From Guillardia theta CCMP2712 (Eukaryota; Cryptophyceae; Pyrenomonadales; Geminigeraceae): 64,000 nt of DNA. The notes beneath the pieces are model-generated. The model saw only the letters and a list, made by a program, of their open reading frames with translations. It had not been told where the DNA came from and did no database searches. Position numbers and translations under genes: made by a program. The stretch spans positions 11,643 through 75,642 of the forward strand of contig NW_005434604.1 of NCBI RefSeq assembly GCF_000315625.1, read 5' to 3'. How positions within the stretch are numbered: the first letter of the stretch is position 1; every line of letters starts with the position of its first letter. Positions 1-11,209 of this stretch are shown in pieces.

Positions 1-52
1 CTCCCCTCCCTCCCCTCCCTCCCCTCCCTCCCCTCCCCTCCCCTCCCTTCCC
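1..52. repeat. CCCTCC-type simple repeat
   Basis: Imperfect (CCCTC)n tract at the window edge. It is the same class of pyrimidine-rich repeat found in introns throughout the first 3 kb (for example 580-735 and 2020-2215). Confidence 0.9.
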
Positions 53-3000
53 CTTCTGACCCCCTCCGCTCGCTCCTTCCTGGTCCTCCCGTCTGTTGAC
101 GAGCACGATCCTCCCAGATCCTAGAGAACCTGCACTCGGAGACGATCAACTTGTCCAACGGTCAGCCAGAGCTGCCCAGCCCGAGTCTCCATGACGTGAA
201 CTTGCCGACAGTCGAGAAGGAGGAGGCTATCAGGGAATGTGCAGAAGAGGCCCATCAGTCCGTCGGCAACATCCTCAACAACCAGACCAACGTGTTCCTA
301 CCGCAGACCCTGGTCCTCCTCCTACCTCCCTAGCTCTCCGCACGACCCCGCTGACTGGTTTGACAGGAACTGTTGACTGCGGAGGCCAACAGGAAGGTCG
401 CCAGGAGGATCCGATCCTACCGCACGAGCCGCAAGGCATTCCCGGCCATCTCGTCTCGTTGCAAGTCGCTGACGTCGGGCCCGCCTCCTCGTGCGCGCAG
501 GCTGTCAAACTTTTCCTTCAATGCCTGAGAAAGCTGCGGGTCAGAACCGCTTTCCTCGTTGCCTTCCTCCTGCCCCCCTCCCTCCTCCCCTCCCCTCCCT
601 CCCTCCCTGTCCCCCTTCCTCCCCCTCCCTCACCCACCCTCCCCCTCGTCCTCTTCCTCCTCTTCCTCCTCTTCCTCCTCCTCGTCCCCCCTCCCCTCCT
701 CTTCCTCCTCCTCGTCCCCCCCCTCCTCCTCGCATCGCCTACCTCTCACTTGGGTCGTCTCAGTTCCCCACGGAAACCGAGCTGATCGACAAGTGCGCAG
801 CTGAAGCCATCGAGATCTGCAAGGAGGCAGAGGTGGTTGTTGAGGTCAAGTAGCCCGTCGACTCACAGGAGTTTGGTAGGAATTTATCTCTTGCAACGCG
901 GACGAAGAAATCAAGAGGATGCAGAAGCGCGTGGAGGTGATTGGAAGAGGAGGAAAGGAGGGGAGGGATAGAGAGAGATGGAGAGAGGAAGGGAGGGAGG
1001 AGGAAGGGAGGGAAGTGGAAGGGAGGTGGAGGGGATGTTGAAGATTGAGCGACTTTGATGATGCAGACCAAGAACGAGGAGATGTCCTCCAACATGTGTG
1101 GTCGCGAGTCCGAGATGCTCGTGAATGTGTACAGGTGAGAGAAAGAAGACAAACAGAGTGAGGGGGAAGGGGGGAGGGAGAACAGCAGCAGCAGCAGCAG
1201 CAGGATCAAAGTTGTTGTGTAGCAGACGTTTGATCTTATTGCCTTCGTCATGCTCCCTTGTTGCTGTATGCTGCTGAACTTCCATCAGCACCAAGGCAAG
1301 ACGATGGTGGATGCCGGACTTTGGAAGCACCTGGATGAGGTGAGAGGAAGAGAGGATGAGCACACATACATGTACCTAAGATGTAAACTTAACATCAACC
1401 TGACATGTATCCTCTTTATCTCACAAGTGATGTTTATTGCAATCTCACATGTGACTTCTTCCTCAAACTCACCACACCGACATCTTTTTTCCCTCGTCGC
1501 GCTCGTTCACCAGCCTCATCTCTCTCTTCTCCCCCTCGAGTCTCCTCCCCTCACCCTGGTGACTTCCAGCCCCAACAAGCGTAAGGCCATCTTCGATCGA
1601 GAGTGGCAGAGTGAAGCTTGCCGCGGACCCTTCAGGTCTGCTGCTGCTCCTTCTCCTCCTCCTCGTCCTCCTCCTCCCATACTCTTGCCCTTGCCCCTTG
1701 TCTGCTCCTCTCCCGGAACTCCTCCTCCTGCTCCCGCTCATAAGGCTGCCGCAGGTCCACGAACACGTTCAAGGAGCGACGGGGGAGTGCAGAGAGAGAC
1801 TTTGACAGCATCTCTATCAATCGGGAGGAGGCCCTGCAACTCACCCTCATCTTCGTACGCTCCTCCTCCTCCTCCTCCTCTCCTCCTCTCCTCATCCCTC
1901 ACTCCTCTCCTCATCCCTCATCCTTGATTCCTCACCCCTATCAGGTTTATGTCGTTGTTATCACCGGATTCCTGTCCTGCGTCTATACGCGCTGCGTCGA
2001 TTCGCCGGTCCATTCCCTCGTCCTCCTCCTTCTCTCCCCGTCCTCCTCCTCTTCTCCTCTCAACCATCTCTCCCCTCCTCCTCCTCCTCTTGCCCTCCTC
2101 CTCCTCCTCTTGCCCTCCTCCTCCTCCTCTTGCCCTCCTCCTCCTCCTCCTCTTGCCCTCCTCCTCCTCCTCCTCTTGCCCTCCTCCTCCTTCTCTCCCC
2201 TCTCCCTCCTCCTCTCCCGGTCTTTCTCTGTTCTCTCTTCTCATGTCCCTTGTTGTTTCACTCACCTGACCATCTAGATCTATGAGAGGAACGCCGAGGA
2301 GGCTCGTAGGGAGAGACAGGTCCACCTGTTCTCCTCCCTCCTCCCTCCTCCCTCCTCCCTCCTCCCTCCTCCATTCCTGCTTCCCCTTCCTCCTCCTTCC
2401 TCCTTCCGGCTGACCTTGTGGTAGATGACGTGTACGGGCATGCTGGCTGTGGTTCAGATCTCTGCGTTCGTGCTGGCAGTGTGGGTGAGAAGCCTGCTTA
2501 GAGGGAGAGGAGGGAGGAGGAGGAGAAGCGAGGAGAGAGCGAAAGCGGGAGGAGCAGCGGGAGCAGGGATGCTGGGCTTGTTCACTTGTTCATTTAGATT
2601 GCCTTCTGCTGCCCTTATGCAGTATGGCGGTTAGAACTCTCGAGCAAGGAGCCGACAGTTGGTTGGTCATCTGTTCTTCCTTCCTTCCTCCTTCCTTCCT
2701 CCTCCTCCTCCTCCTCGCCCCCCACCTATCTCCTCCTCCTTGACCTTCTCCTTTCGTTGCTGGTGCTAACGAACCACTAGCGCTGTCTGGTGACGGGAGA
2801 GAGGACGGCGTTTCTTTGCTGCACATCTTCGTGTGTAACTTGCTGCTGGTGGAGGTGAGGGGAGAGGAGGAAGAGGCAGAGGAGGAGGAGGACGAGGAGG
2901 AGGAAGTGGTGGTGGTGGTGGTGGTAGGAGAGAGGAGGTTGGAGGGAGGAGGAAGAGGGAGAGAGGAGGAAGAGGGAGAGAGGATGTGTATGTTGAGATT

Positions 3001-3087
3001 GCATTACAGATCTTCTTCTCATGCGACATGTTCATACAAATCCGAAGGATGCAGACAAAATTGCGATCGTCGAGATACAACGTTTGA
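1..3087 (+). CDS. 3' part of a multi-exon predicted membrane protein, function unknown
   Basis: At least ten plausible exons read on the plus strand, separated by short introns rich in TCC/CCT. The soluble part includes the motifs EEAIRECAEEAHQSVGN (from about 210), DKCAAEAIEICKEAE (about 787-833), ADEEIKRMQKRVE (about 900-936) and KRKAIFDREWQSEACRG (about 1578-1630). These exons chain in phase up to a hydrophobic exon at about 1945 (VYVVVITGFLSCVYT), then IYERNAEEARRERQ and a second hydrophobic exon at 2425-2484 (MLAVVQISAFVLAVW). A third hydrophobic stretch (LLHIFVCNLLLVE, ending 2854) joins an exon at 3010-3087 that ends in TGA. The splice phase between the 2425 and 2781 exons does not close with the sites I can see, so that junction is uncertain. 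The 5' end lies outside the window. I do not recognise the family. The pattern is an acidic, helical N-terminal region followed by several membrane segments. Confidence 0.5.
2060..2215. repeat. TCC/TCTTGCCC-rich intronic minisatellite
   Basis: A run of CTCCTCCTCCT blocks separated by repeated TTGCCC, lying in an intron between the hydrophobic exon near 1945 and the exon near 2278. It opens long spurious reading frames on both strands. Confidence 0.8.
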
Positions 3088-3366
3088 TCAATACAGCAAT
3101 GCCCAACTTCGACGAAACATCGTTGTCAATGTCCTAGTTCCTCCTTCCCGCCCTCACTTTTTATTTGGTTCTCCTTCATTTCCATCGAATGTCCTCCTCT
3201 TGATCCCCTCACTTCTCAACATTTCTTTCAAGAACATCTTTACTGGAATTCCCTATCAACTCATAGCGCTACAACATTTCAACAAGACCTGATAAATTGC
3301 TTATGTACAAACTGCCTCCTCTCCCTTCCTCCCTTCATCCTCCCCTCCTCTCTTTCCTCCTCTTGC

Positions 3367-5192
3367 CTACTTCTTGGGAAACTTGGCAGGACAGATTACC
3401 CACAGCGGCATCATGGCGGCTAGGAAGGCGAGGTTCACCCAGAAGAAGTTGCCGTCGAGGTGAGACTCGACGGCGCTGATGATGGGGTAGACGATGACGG
3501 AGAGGGCGGAGGCGATGAGCTGGAGGAGGCCGAGGATGAAGCCGAAGTTCTTGAAGCCGAAGGTGTAGGAGGTGTAGGAGAGAAGGATGGAGAACAGGAT
3601 CATCCTGTGCAGGCACAGGAAGACGATAGTCACTATCTGCACCTCCAGGACGGGCACAAGCAAGAGAGCACCTGTGGAGGTTCCAGTCAGTGAGGAGGAC
3701 GGAGGGAGGGAGGGAGCACTGAGTTGATGAACCACGAGGAACTCAACCCATGTGATCATTATTGTCATCGTCATCGTCATTATCATCATCATCAGTACAA
3801 ACCACCACCACCATCATCGTCATTCTCCGAAACACAACTCGCAAACACCACCTCAACCTCATCGCACTCACCGTACACCATGCCCAGGAAGTTGCAGAGG
3901 ACGAAGATCCAGTAGTAGTCCCACGTGTCGAAGATCCTTCCGACCAGAGGGATAGTGATGATGCCGGAGGGAACGACGAGGGTAAGGATGAGAGAATAGG
4001 TTGTGGTGAGATGACCGTCCCTGTTGGTGGGCTTGTACTCGATCTGCTGAATGAAAGTGCCGATGTAGTAGTTGAACCGCATCACCTGGATGCAGCAGAA
4101 CAGCAGCAGCTTGCGGTACGTCCAAGTCATGAGCTGCTGCTTCAACGGCAACTCCGACATCGGCACCTCCCGCTCCTCCTCCTCCTCCGCTTTCCCCGGC
4201 ACCAGGGCTGTTGAGCTCTGGCTCTCCAGCTTCATCGACTCCGCAGGGAGCTGCGAGTGCGTGCTGCCAGTTTCAGCTGGCTGCTCCGTGCGGTCCAACT
4301 TGACGAGGATCGTGATGGGCTGGCCATTCTGGTTCAGCACGTTCATGGTGGAGAACTCCGGCGTGCTCGCCATGTCAGACGCTGCAGAGGGGGCAACGAG
4401 GGAGCGGGACGAGCTTGCAGGCTGCTGGCTCTTGTCGAGGATGACGTAGTCGACGATCCTTCTCTTGTACATCCTCACCTCGTTGCCGACCTTGAAGATC
4501 TTCCAGGGCCAGATGACCAGCCCCAGGATGCAGAGCAGGTACAGCCAGCACCCATGTACCAGGAAGATGGCCTCCTTGCTGACGTGCTCCGTCTGTATCA
4601 GCCAGCCCTCCAGCGAGAAGAGGAAGGCGCTGGCAACGAAGGCCCCTAGGAAGTAGCTCTTGATAGTCCCCCTCACCCTCGGCTCGTACAGGGTGGAGAT
4701 GTGGAACAGCGACAGGTGCACGCCCGGCCCCCCGGCCCCGATCATGCCGAAGGCAGGCGCGAACGCGTCAAACCCGTTGGACTGGCTCACTGCCAGGAGG
4801 ACGAAACCTGTCCCGCTGACGAGCAGCCCGAGGCAGGTCGAGAACTTGGGGCCGAAGTTGTCGAGGATGCTCCCATTGATGATGAAAGAACCGAACAGGC
4901 AGGAGGAGCCGATGATGTAGAACAAGCTAAATCTCAGCGCCTGGGAGGAGCAGCCGGTGACGCCACTGCTACACAGGTCTGAGTACTCCCCGATCGACTT
5001 GAGCGCGTCTGAGATCGCTGTGTATCCGATGATGATCCCACTGCAGCTGACCGATTGTAAAAACCCGAACGCTACGAGGAAGTTCCTGGAGAATCTTGCG
5101 CTGTAAAACTTCTCGGCGTCTTCTACCTCGTCCTTTTGATACTCCTGGACTTCGCCATGTAATACAGGTAGGTTCATGTTCTGTGCTTGCAT
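3367..5192 (-). CDS. Major facilitator superfamily transporter, SLC43-like
   Basis: Two exons (3872-5192 and 3367-3671) join in phase through a 200-base intron (donor GTGAGT, acceptor CACAG) to give about 541 residues, close to the 550-570 usual for SLC43-type carriers. About twelve hydrophobic segments are visible in two groups split by a long hydrophilic loop rich in Ser/Gln/Glu. Family-like features are the loop motif SILDNFGPKFSTCLG after an early membrane segment, GMIGAGGPGVHLSLFHIS in the middle of the first half, and VGRIFDTWDYYWIF in the second half. Members export or take up amino acids and related small molecules across membranes; the substrate cannot be read from the sequence. An in-frame TTG lies further upstream, but the first ATG is at 5192 (MQAQNMN). 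The gene is divergent from the DHHC gene, sharing a 670-base upstream region. Confidence 0.8.
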
Positions 5193-5627
5193 CTTTGCAA
5201 AAGATGCAAACAAGCTTTCAAGGGTTCCTGTCCTTGCAAGCCTGAAGGTCTGCAAGGCTAAGTGGCTTTGTTGATGTCTACCCTCCTTCTCTCTGCTTGT
5301 CTGTCACCGACTCTGAGATCGACTTCCTTTCTTCGTTCGCTTCCTCTCTCTCTCCTTTCCTCCTTCCTTTCTCTGCTCTTCACCCCAACTTGCTTCCCTG
5401 CCACCATATAGACGTACAAACACAGCACCACCCCTCCTTCGCCTCAATCCCACTCCACCCCACCTGTGGAATTTCATGCCATAAAGAGTCTTTAGGGAGG
5501 GTAGTCAGAGGATTTCCCGACCGAGGGGGTAGGGGTAGGCAACAATGTGCAAGGCAACGAAGGTTGTTGGGGACGTGACAATCTTTAGAGCATTTTATCA
5601 CCCGTACGAAACATAGATAAAATGGTA

Positions 5628-5689
5628 GGTAGGGGTACATAACCCTACCCTTAGTTGCGTTACAAAAGCATGATCTCAGTACCCCTACC
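5628..5689. repeat. Inverted repeat of the GGTAGGGGTAC motif
   Basis: GGTAGGGGTAC at 5628-5638 is repeated in perfect inverted form at 5679-5689, with further partial copies at 5527 and 5709. The rest of 5193-5865 has no convincing gene. Similar G-rich motifs recur near 54720-54860 and 60845-60860. Confidence 0.7.
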
Positions 5690-5810
5690 CACATTTTGAT
5701 ACTTGAAAGTACCCCTGATGTAATACCAGTCACGGGTATCATGGGGGGTTGGTCACACGATAAAAAAAAACCTAATATCGTGAGCTAATTCATTTATACA
5801 GCTCAGCTAA

Positions 5811-5828
5811 TTTAGTTAGCTAACTAAA
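5811..5828. promoter_or_regulatory. 18-bp perfect palindrome upstream of the DHHC gene
   Basis: TTTAGTTAGCTAACTAAA is a perfect palindrome in a locally AT-rich patch 38 bases before the DHHC start codon and inside the shared upstream region of two divergent genes. A regulatory role is inference only; it could be a chance AT-rich palindrome. Confidence 0.35.
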
Positions 5829-5865
5829 TATCTTTGACAGGTAGTCAAACTTTGCATGGGGTGCG

Positions 5866-7530
5866 ATGGCGATCGGTAGGGTGCAGGTGGCGGTCATGGT
5901 GACCTGCGTGTCGTTCGGGCTCTACACGTCGGTCCTGCTCCTCTCCGACCGCTTCCTCTCCTCCCTCGTGCGGTTCCTCTGCGGCAGCTTCTTCGTCTCT
6001 TGCCTGTACGGCAGGCTGTGCATTGGAGATCCCGGCTACGTGTCAGGGAGCGAGGAGGAGGAGGAGGATGGGAATGGAGCGGAAGAAGATGAGATTGTTG
6101 ACTCAGGCTTCAACGGAGTATCCGAGGAGCATCGCTCTGACCCTCGTTACTGTGAACTTTGTGAGCAGCCCAAGCCGAGGCGAGCAAGGCACTGCAAGAG
6201 ATGCGGAAGGCAAGAACCCGTTAGGGAGAAGAGAGGATCTGAGATACAAGCGGCAGGTGCGTTCACCGGCTAGACCACCATTGTGACGCCATAGGCAAGT
6301 GTGTTGGTATCAAGAACCATCCTACCTTCATGCTCTTCTGCTTTCTACTCAACGTGTGCCAGATCGTAACCCCCCCTGGGAAATGAGAACGCTTTATAAC
6401 ATGACTGCAGGACACTATCATCGTCTGTGTATCTTTCATCATTCGTGAGAGATCAGTGTCTATCTGTAAGAGAGATGAGTTTGGCTTGAACTTCCTGTTC
6501 TTCCAAGAGGATCATTGTCAGACCATGTTCGATGCCATGAACTACGTCGTCCTGGCTGTGACAGCATGGATAGCGATAACGCTCTTCTTTTTCAACCTTT
6601 TCCACCTCTACATTGCATCCGAAGACCTGACTACACATGAGTTCTACATGCTGCTGAAGAAGGTAGACAGGCATGTTTGCTTCTCGGATTCCATCTTACC
6701 CTGCTGTACGAAAGAGGGCTCTGCCGAGGTGGTTGGTAGGGAAGGAAGTCAACATCAACAGCTTCAAGATCGAGAAAGGTTTTGAACTTCAGTCATGAAC
6801 TCCTTGAACATCAAGTTCTTGACTTTGTCGTCATTCTTTCTCTCCATCCCTTCCCTGCCTTTTCCACTTCCATCTTCAGTTTCCATCTTTTCCCGTCTTG
6901 TTCTTCCCTTCCTTCCCCTGACCTCCTCTATAAGGGTTGAAGACGCACAGATCAGGACAGAAGCAGATGTACACGACGTGCAAGTTCTGTGGCAGGAAGA
7001 AGCTTGCCTGTATATGCGTGCTGCCCTCCCTGGAGGACGGGTTCTCGCACTACCAGACGTACCGGTACGTCTGCCACCTCCTCTCCCGCTCGTGACACTG
7101 GCCGTGAACAGGGCAAGGGAGTCAGGGTTCGGCTGCTGCCTGATGCTCCAGTCATGTGAGGGGATCAAGTTGAGCTTGAGAGGCAAGAGCAAGCCCTTGT
7201 CGAGCAGCACAGAAGGAGCGGGTGATGTTGCCGACCAGGTCTTCGCAAGTGCTGCCTGTGGAGGATACGGAATTTGCGGTGAGAGGAGGAGGAGGGAACT
7301 TGCGCTGCCTCTGAGAGCTGATGGCAGGAGAGTCTTGGGGGCGGCAGAGGACGAGGAGACGGTCAGGCCGGGGGAATGCGAGATGGATAGACCAGACGTC
7401 ATCAGCCAGATGCAGGTGAGGGGAGGCGGTGCTGACGTCATCGCCTCATCCTGCTCCTGCGTGTTCCCAGCAGCCACCTCGTCCTCCTCATCCGGACCTT
7501 CTGCAGATCTCTTGCATATCACCTACCTGA
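5866..7530 (+). CDS. DHHC-type protein S-acyltransferase (palmitoyltransferase)
   Basis: Integral membrane enzyme family that attaches fatty acyl groups to protein cysteines. Exon 1 (5866-6209) encodes two hydrophobic segments, an acidic linker and the start of the cysteine-rich domain ([20 protein letters not shown]). Exon 2 (6257-6365) completes it with [17 protein letters not shown], containing the catalytic DHHC. Exon 3 (6411-6662) supplies two more membrane segments and LTTHEF, matching the TTxE motif of the family. The intron between exons 1 and 2 is a 47-base GC-AG intron. Further exons at about 6745-6778, 6935-7064, 7112-7415 and 7471-7530 close in phase, giving about 410 residues. 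The tail contains a Cys-rich patch ([17 protein letters not shown]). The 34-base exon and the last exon are the least certain; reading through from 7416 would instead stop at 7592. Confidence 0.85.
6210..6256 (+). other. 47-base GC-AG intron inside the DHHC zinc-binding domain
   Basis: The exon ends GGAAG and the intron begins GCAAGA and ends GGCAG. Removal joins GR to CVHRLDHHC in perfect family order, whereas reading through gives stops. GC donors with an otherwise strong consensus are a known minor class of U2 introns. Confidence 0.8.
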
Positions 7531-7995
7531 CTGTCTGCACGCAGCTGTTGCTGGATCTTGACTTCGACAAGTGCGTGCCTGGTCGCGACTAATCGAAGCT
7601 CGAACTTTATCACTCACCCCTCCCTCTCCCGAAATATCTCCCTCGCATCCTTCTCCTCCGCAACACCCCTCCCTCCCACCCCCCCCTCCTCTCTTTCTTC
7701 CTCTCTCCCTCCCTCGCAGTGCATTTTCCCTCAATCTCGTCTGGTCAAGATACTCGAAATTCACCCACGACCTTCCCTGCAAGATTAGCCACTGCCCTGC
7801 TGCTGCCTATCACAAAGAGTCACTGGGGAGATTGGGCAAGGTGTTTCTCCCTCTGAGGCTGACAGGGAGCTTGTCAAAAGACTTTTATCAACAACATCAA
7901 CCCTCTTTCGTCTTGGAGTTCACCGACCGAAGTTTCTCATTCTCCGTCCTCAAAATGTTCTGCCAACGGCAGTCAGCGGGGAGGAGGAGGGAGTT
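7531..7995. other. Convergent intergenic region, no gene seen
   Basis: Lies between the 3' ends of the DHHC and kinase genes. It holds a C-rich tract at about 7655-7720 and short repeats such as TCCCTC. No exon with plausible splice sites or family similarity was found. Confidence 0.6.
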
Positions 7996-10900
7996 TCAGA
8001 TTCTCACGGTCTCCTCCTTCAACTTGACAACTTGCTTCTGCAGATCTCTCACGAGCCTGAGCAGAGGTTCAGCTCAGGTTCAGCTGAGAGCAAGGGCATC
8101 GCAAGACTTACAAGCAGAGCTCCTTCATGTCCATGGCTTCCAGCTGCATCTCCTCTCCCAGCTCAAACTTCCTGTCCTTGTCCTGCTTGTCCCTCCGAAT
8201 GTCGAAGGACCATCGCATCCCAGGCTCGTGCAGCATGTCGAGGTTCTCCCGGTTGTACTCGAAGGATCTGCGAGACGAGCATTCACTCGACGAGATGCTC
8301 GAGGATCGAGTGGCGACTCTCTGCACGTGCCCGTCGACGTCTCCCTGAGAAGGGGGAGGCGCATCCTCGATCTTGAACGCCTTCTTGGCCTTGTGCGAGT
8401 TGGTGTGGACCAGGGCAGGGCCGTCTGCGGCGCAGGAGTCAACGGCAGGTCAATGCGGAGCTCGACACCAGACCTGCCGACTTCTGCGGGGGTTGACCGT
8501 TGATGATGGGAGGGTTCTTCCCCGGGAAGGCTGGGACAGGAGCAGAAGCCAGCGGCTCCAGAAGCGGCGTGTTGCTGTGAGGGGGACGAGATCAGGGAGA
8601 CGGAACGCTGGAAGGGGGAGCAGAGGGGTGGGGGGCGGGGGGCGGGGAGGAGCAGAAGGAGGTTCACCTTGCCGAGGAAGCGTGAGGAGTCTGAACGGCT
8701 GAGGTTGTCTGGAGACGAGAGGGGTCAGGCGAACAGGTCGAGTCATCGGAAGTCAAGGTCACAGGCAGCGGGTTGCCGGTCGGGCCGGTGAGAGGAGAGG
8801 GAAGGCTGGTGTGGGCCCCAGCAGACTGGCTGCTTGTCAAGTCCAAGTCCGTGGAGGTGATATTGAACTTCTTCTTGGCATTCTTCTTCTCCCCGGCCTC
8901 CGACGTTGACGCGCTGCCTGACTTGCCTGCCTCCACCTTCTGGCTGGAAAACTCCGAGGCGTCGCTGGAAGACGCCGGGCTGATGCTTCTTGATTTTGAG
9001 TCAACAAGAACTTCATGAGAGCCTATCAAAACAGTTCAGATGAGGAGCAGGAGCAGGAGCGGGAGCAGGAGCAGGAGCAGGAGCAGGAAGAGGGAGAGGA
9101 ACAATATCTTAATCCTCCTCCATCATGCAAGCACTGTTATCCTCAATCATCACCAGTCTTGGCGGAGGTCGACGGGTTCCCCATGCAGTCCGCGGTTTCC
9201 TGCCCAGCATTCCGCGTCCGTTCCTTCACCTCCTCACTCAACGAGGCTGCGGCGCCGGAAGCTCCTCCGTCCTTGGAGTCTGCACCATCTGCTGCACAAG
9301 AACGTCAGCCCGGTCAGCCCACTCGGCCAGGACAAGACAAGCTTCACCTTCAGGCAGCACGGTCGTCAAGTCTACCTTGGGCGCGCCCTGCGCACGTTTT
9401 GACTTGGGGCTGCCCGGGGGGCTCAATCCCTTGATGGGGCTGCCATGAGGAGAGACAGTCGAGGGTTCAGACAGCATCTGGGAGCCAAGGCAAAGTCACG
9501 AGACCCTAGGAGGCGGAGGAGGAAGCGACCTTCTCCAGCTCGCTCCACACGTCATCGTTGGAGTTCGGCCCCTTGTTCGGGGAAGGGTTGCACTGCACCG
9601 GCGTCTCCTTCAGGTGAGCATCCGACCGCAGCTCGACCTTGCTGTCCTCGCTCCTTGGGTCCTTGCTCGGGTTCGTGCTCTCCAACATGGCGGCGGCCTC
9701 ATCGCCGGGGCCATGCTTTGTATTGTTTCTGACATACTCCGCGTCAAAAAAATCCCCGAGCGTCTTCACGCTGGGGCTGCGGTGAGAGCCGACAGGGGAG
9801 GCAAGGCCGGGCGGGCTGGACAAGCAGGGGCCGTCAATGTCTTGAAATACAGCGTGCAAGGGCTCTCTGCCTCCTGGCCTCCGCCCCTGTGACAAGAAAG
9901 AAGCCATGAGAAGAAAAAAGAAGTCATGAGAAGAAAAAAAGTCAAACATTGCAGCTGTGAGGATGCAAAGGGCTCACATTCAAGCTCTTCCTTGACCACT
10001 TGCCACTTCTCGACCCGACTTCCGATTCACAGATGTGAACTTTCTGAGGGGAGTTGCGCAACTCCTTCTCCTCAATGATCCTGTTCTGTTCTGACAAAAA
10101 TCCCGGGAGCTCATCCCACGACCTGCATCAAACGATGAGCACAAAGTCCAGCTGAGAAACCTTGTTGGGTACCGGTTCAGCTCGTTATCGTTCAACTTTT
10201 CTAGATTCTGAAGAGCTTCAATGGGGAAATCCCATTCTTCCACCATCCACTCTTCAACTTTCTGCTCTGAAAGGTCCACCATGCCCTTGTCTGCATTCAG
10301 GTGCAGATCGAACAAAGTATATCCTTCCGGAGCCTTGGAATGCTTCCAGTAGGGATGATTCAGCAAAGCCTCCGCCGACGGCCTCTCACTGGGAGGCTCC
10401 TTGATCAGGCAGCTCTTGACAATCTGCTTCAACTCAGACGAAAAATTTCCCTCCAGCTGCGGGGGGTCGTTGCACATGATGAGTTTCAAAACTTTGAGGG
10501 GCTTCTGTTTGTCGTAGGGAGTCTTGCCGTTGGCAAGTTCCATCAGAGTAATCCCGAAGGACCAGATGTCCGCCTTGTTGTCATATCCACCCTCCTGCTC
10601 GATTACCTCGGGGGCCATCCAACACGGCGTGCCGACAAAGGTCATGACCTTCTTCTGGCGGAAGCTGTCGGCACCCTTGTGCTCGAGGCTGGAGGACTTC
10701 CAGAAGTCCGTCACCTTCACTCTGAACTTCTGGTCTATCAGGATGTTGTCAGCCTTGATGTCTCGATGGATCATTGACTGCTGATGTAGGTAACTGATCC
10801 CCTTCAGCGTTTGCGACATCACATAGGCGATGATGCATTCCGGAAAGCCGTTCTTGAACTCCTCAAACTTGAGCTGGTCACCGCACGACCCCCTGTCCAT

Positions 10901-11209
10901 GTAGTCCAAGATCATCCACAGCTCGTGCCCGGACGCGAAGGAAGTATGCAGCCTCACGATGTTACGGTGCTTGCAGCAGCTCATCAATGATATCTCTTTC
11001 TGGATATCTGACAAGGTGTCCGAGTTGTTTCTTGAGTTCTGTTCAAGATCGAAGATCTTGAGAACGACCTCTCTCTCGACAGCATCGCTCGTGACCACCT
11101 TTGCCTTCCAGATCTTGAACCAACCAGTATCTCCCGGCCTTGTAAGCCGCCTTTCCTGAGAATAGGCTGTGCTCTTACAAGGGTAGAAGATCTCATTCCT
11201 CAGTGGCAT
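7996..11209 (-). CDS. Ste20-group protein kinase, OSR1/SPAK (Fray)-like, with DFW in place of DFG
   Basis: Eight exons close in phase: 10161-11209, 9978-10122, 9530-9886, 9348-9477, 8668-9022, 8474-8574, 8112-8424 and 7996-8056, giving 836 residues. The kinase domain is in exon 1: VLK lysine at 51, helix-C Glu at 72, HRDIKADN from 148, GTPCWMAPEVIEQ from 193 and ADIWSFGI from 213, all strongly OSR1/SPAK-like. Two oddities: the glycine loop reads PGDTGWF, lacking the second and third glycines, and the metal-binding DFG is DFW at 168-170. A long Ser/Pro-rich linker follows. The C-terminus (WSFDIRRDKQDKDRKFE, then a short coiled coil) sits where OSR1/SPAK proteins carry their RFxV-binding domain and is weakly reminiscent of it. 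It could be a regulatory pseudokinase. Its introns range from 38 to 325 bases. Confidence 0.85.
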
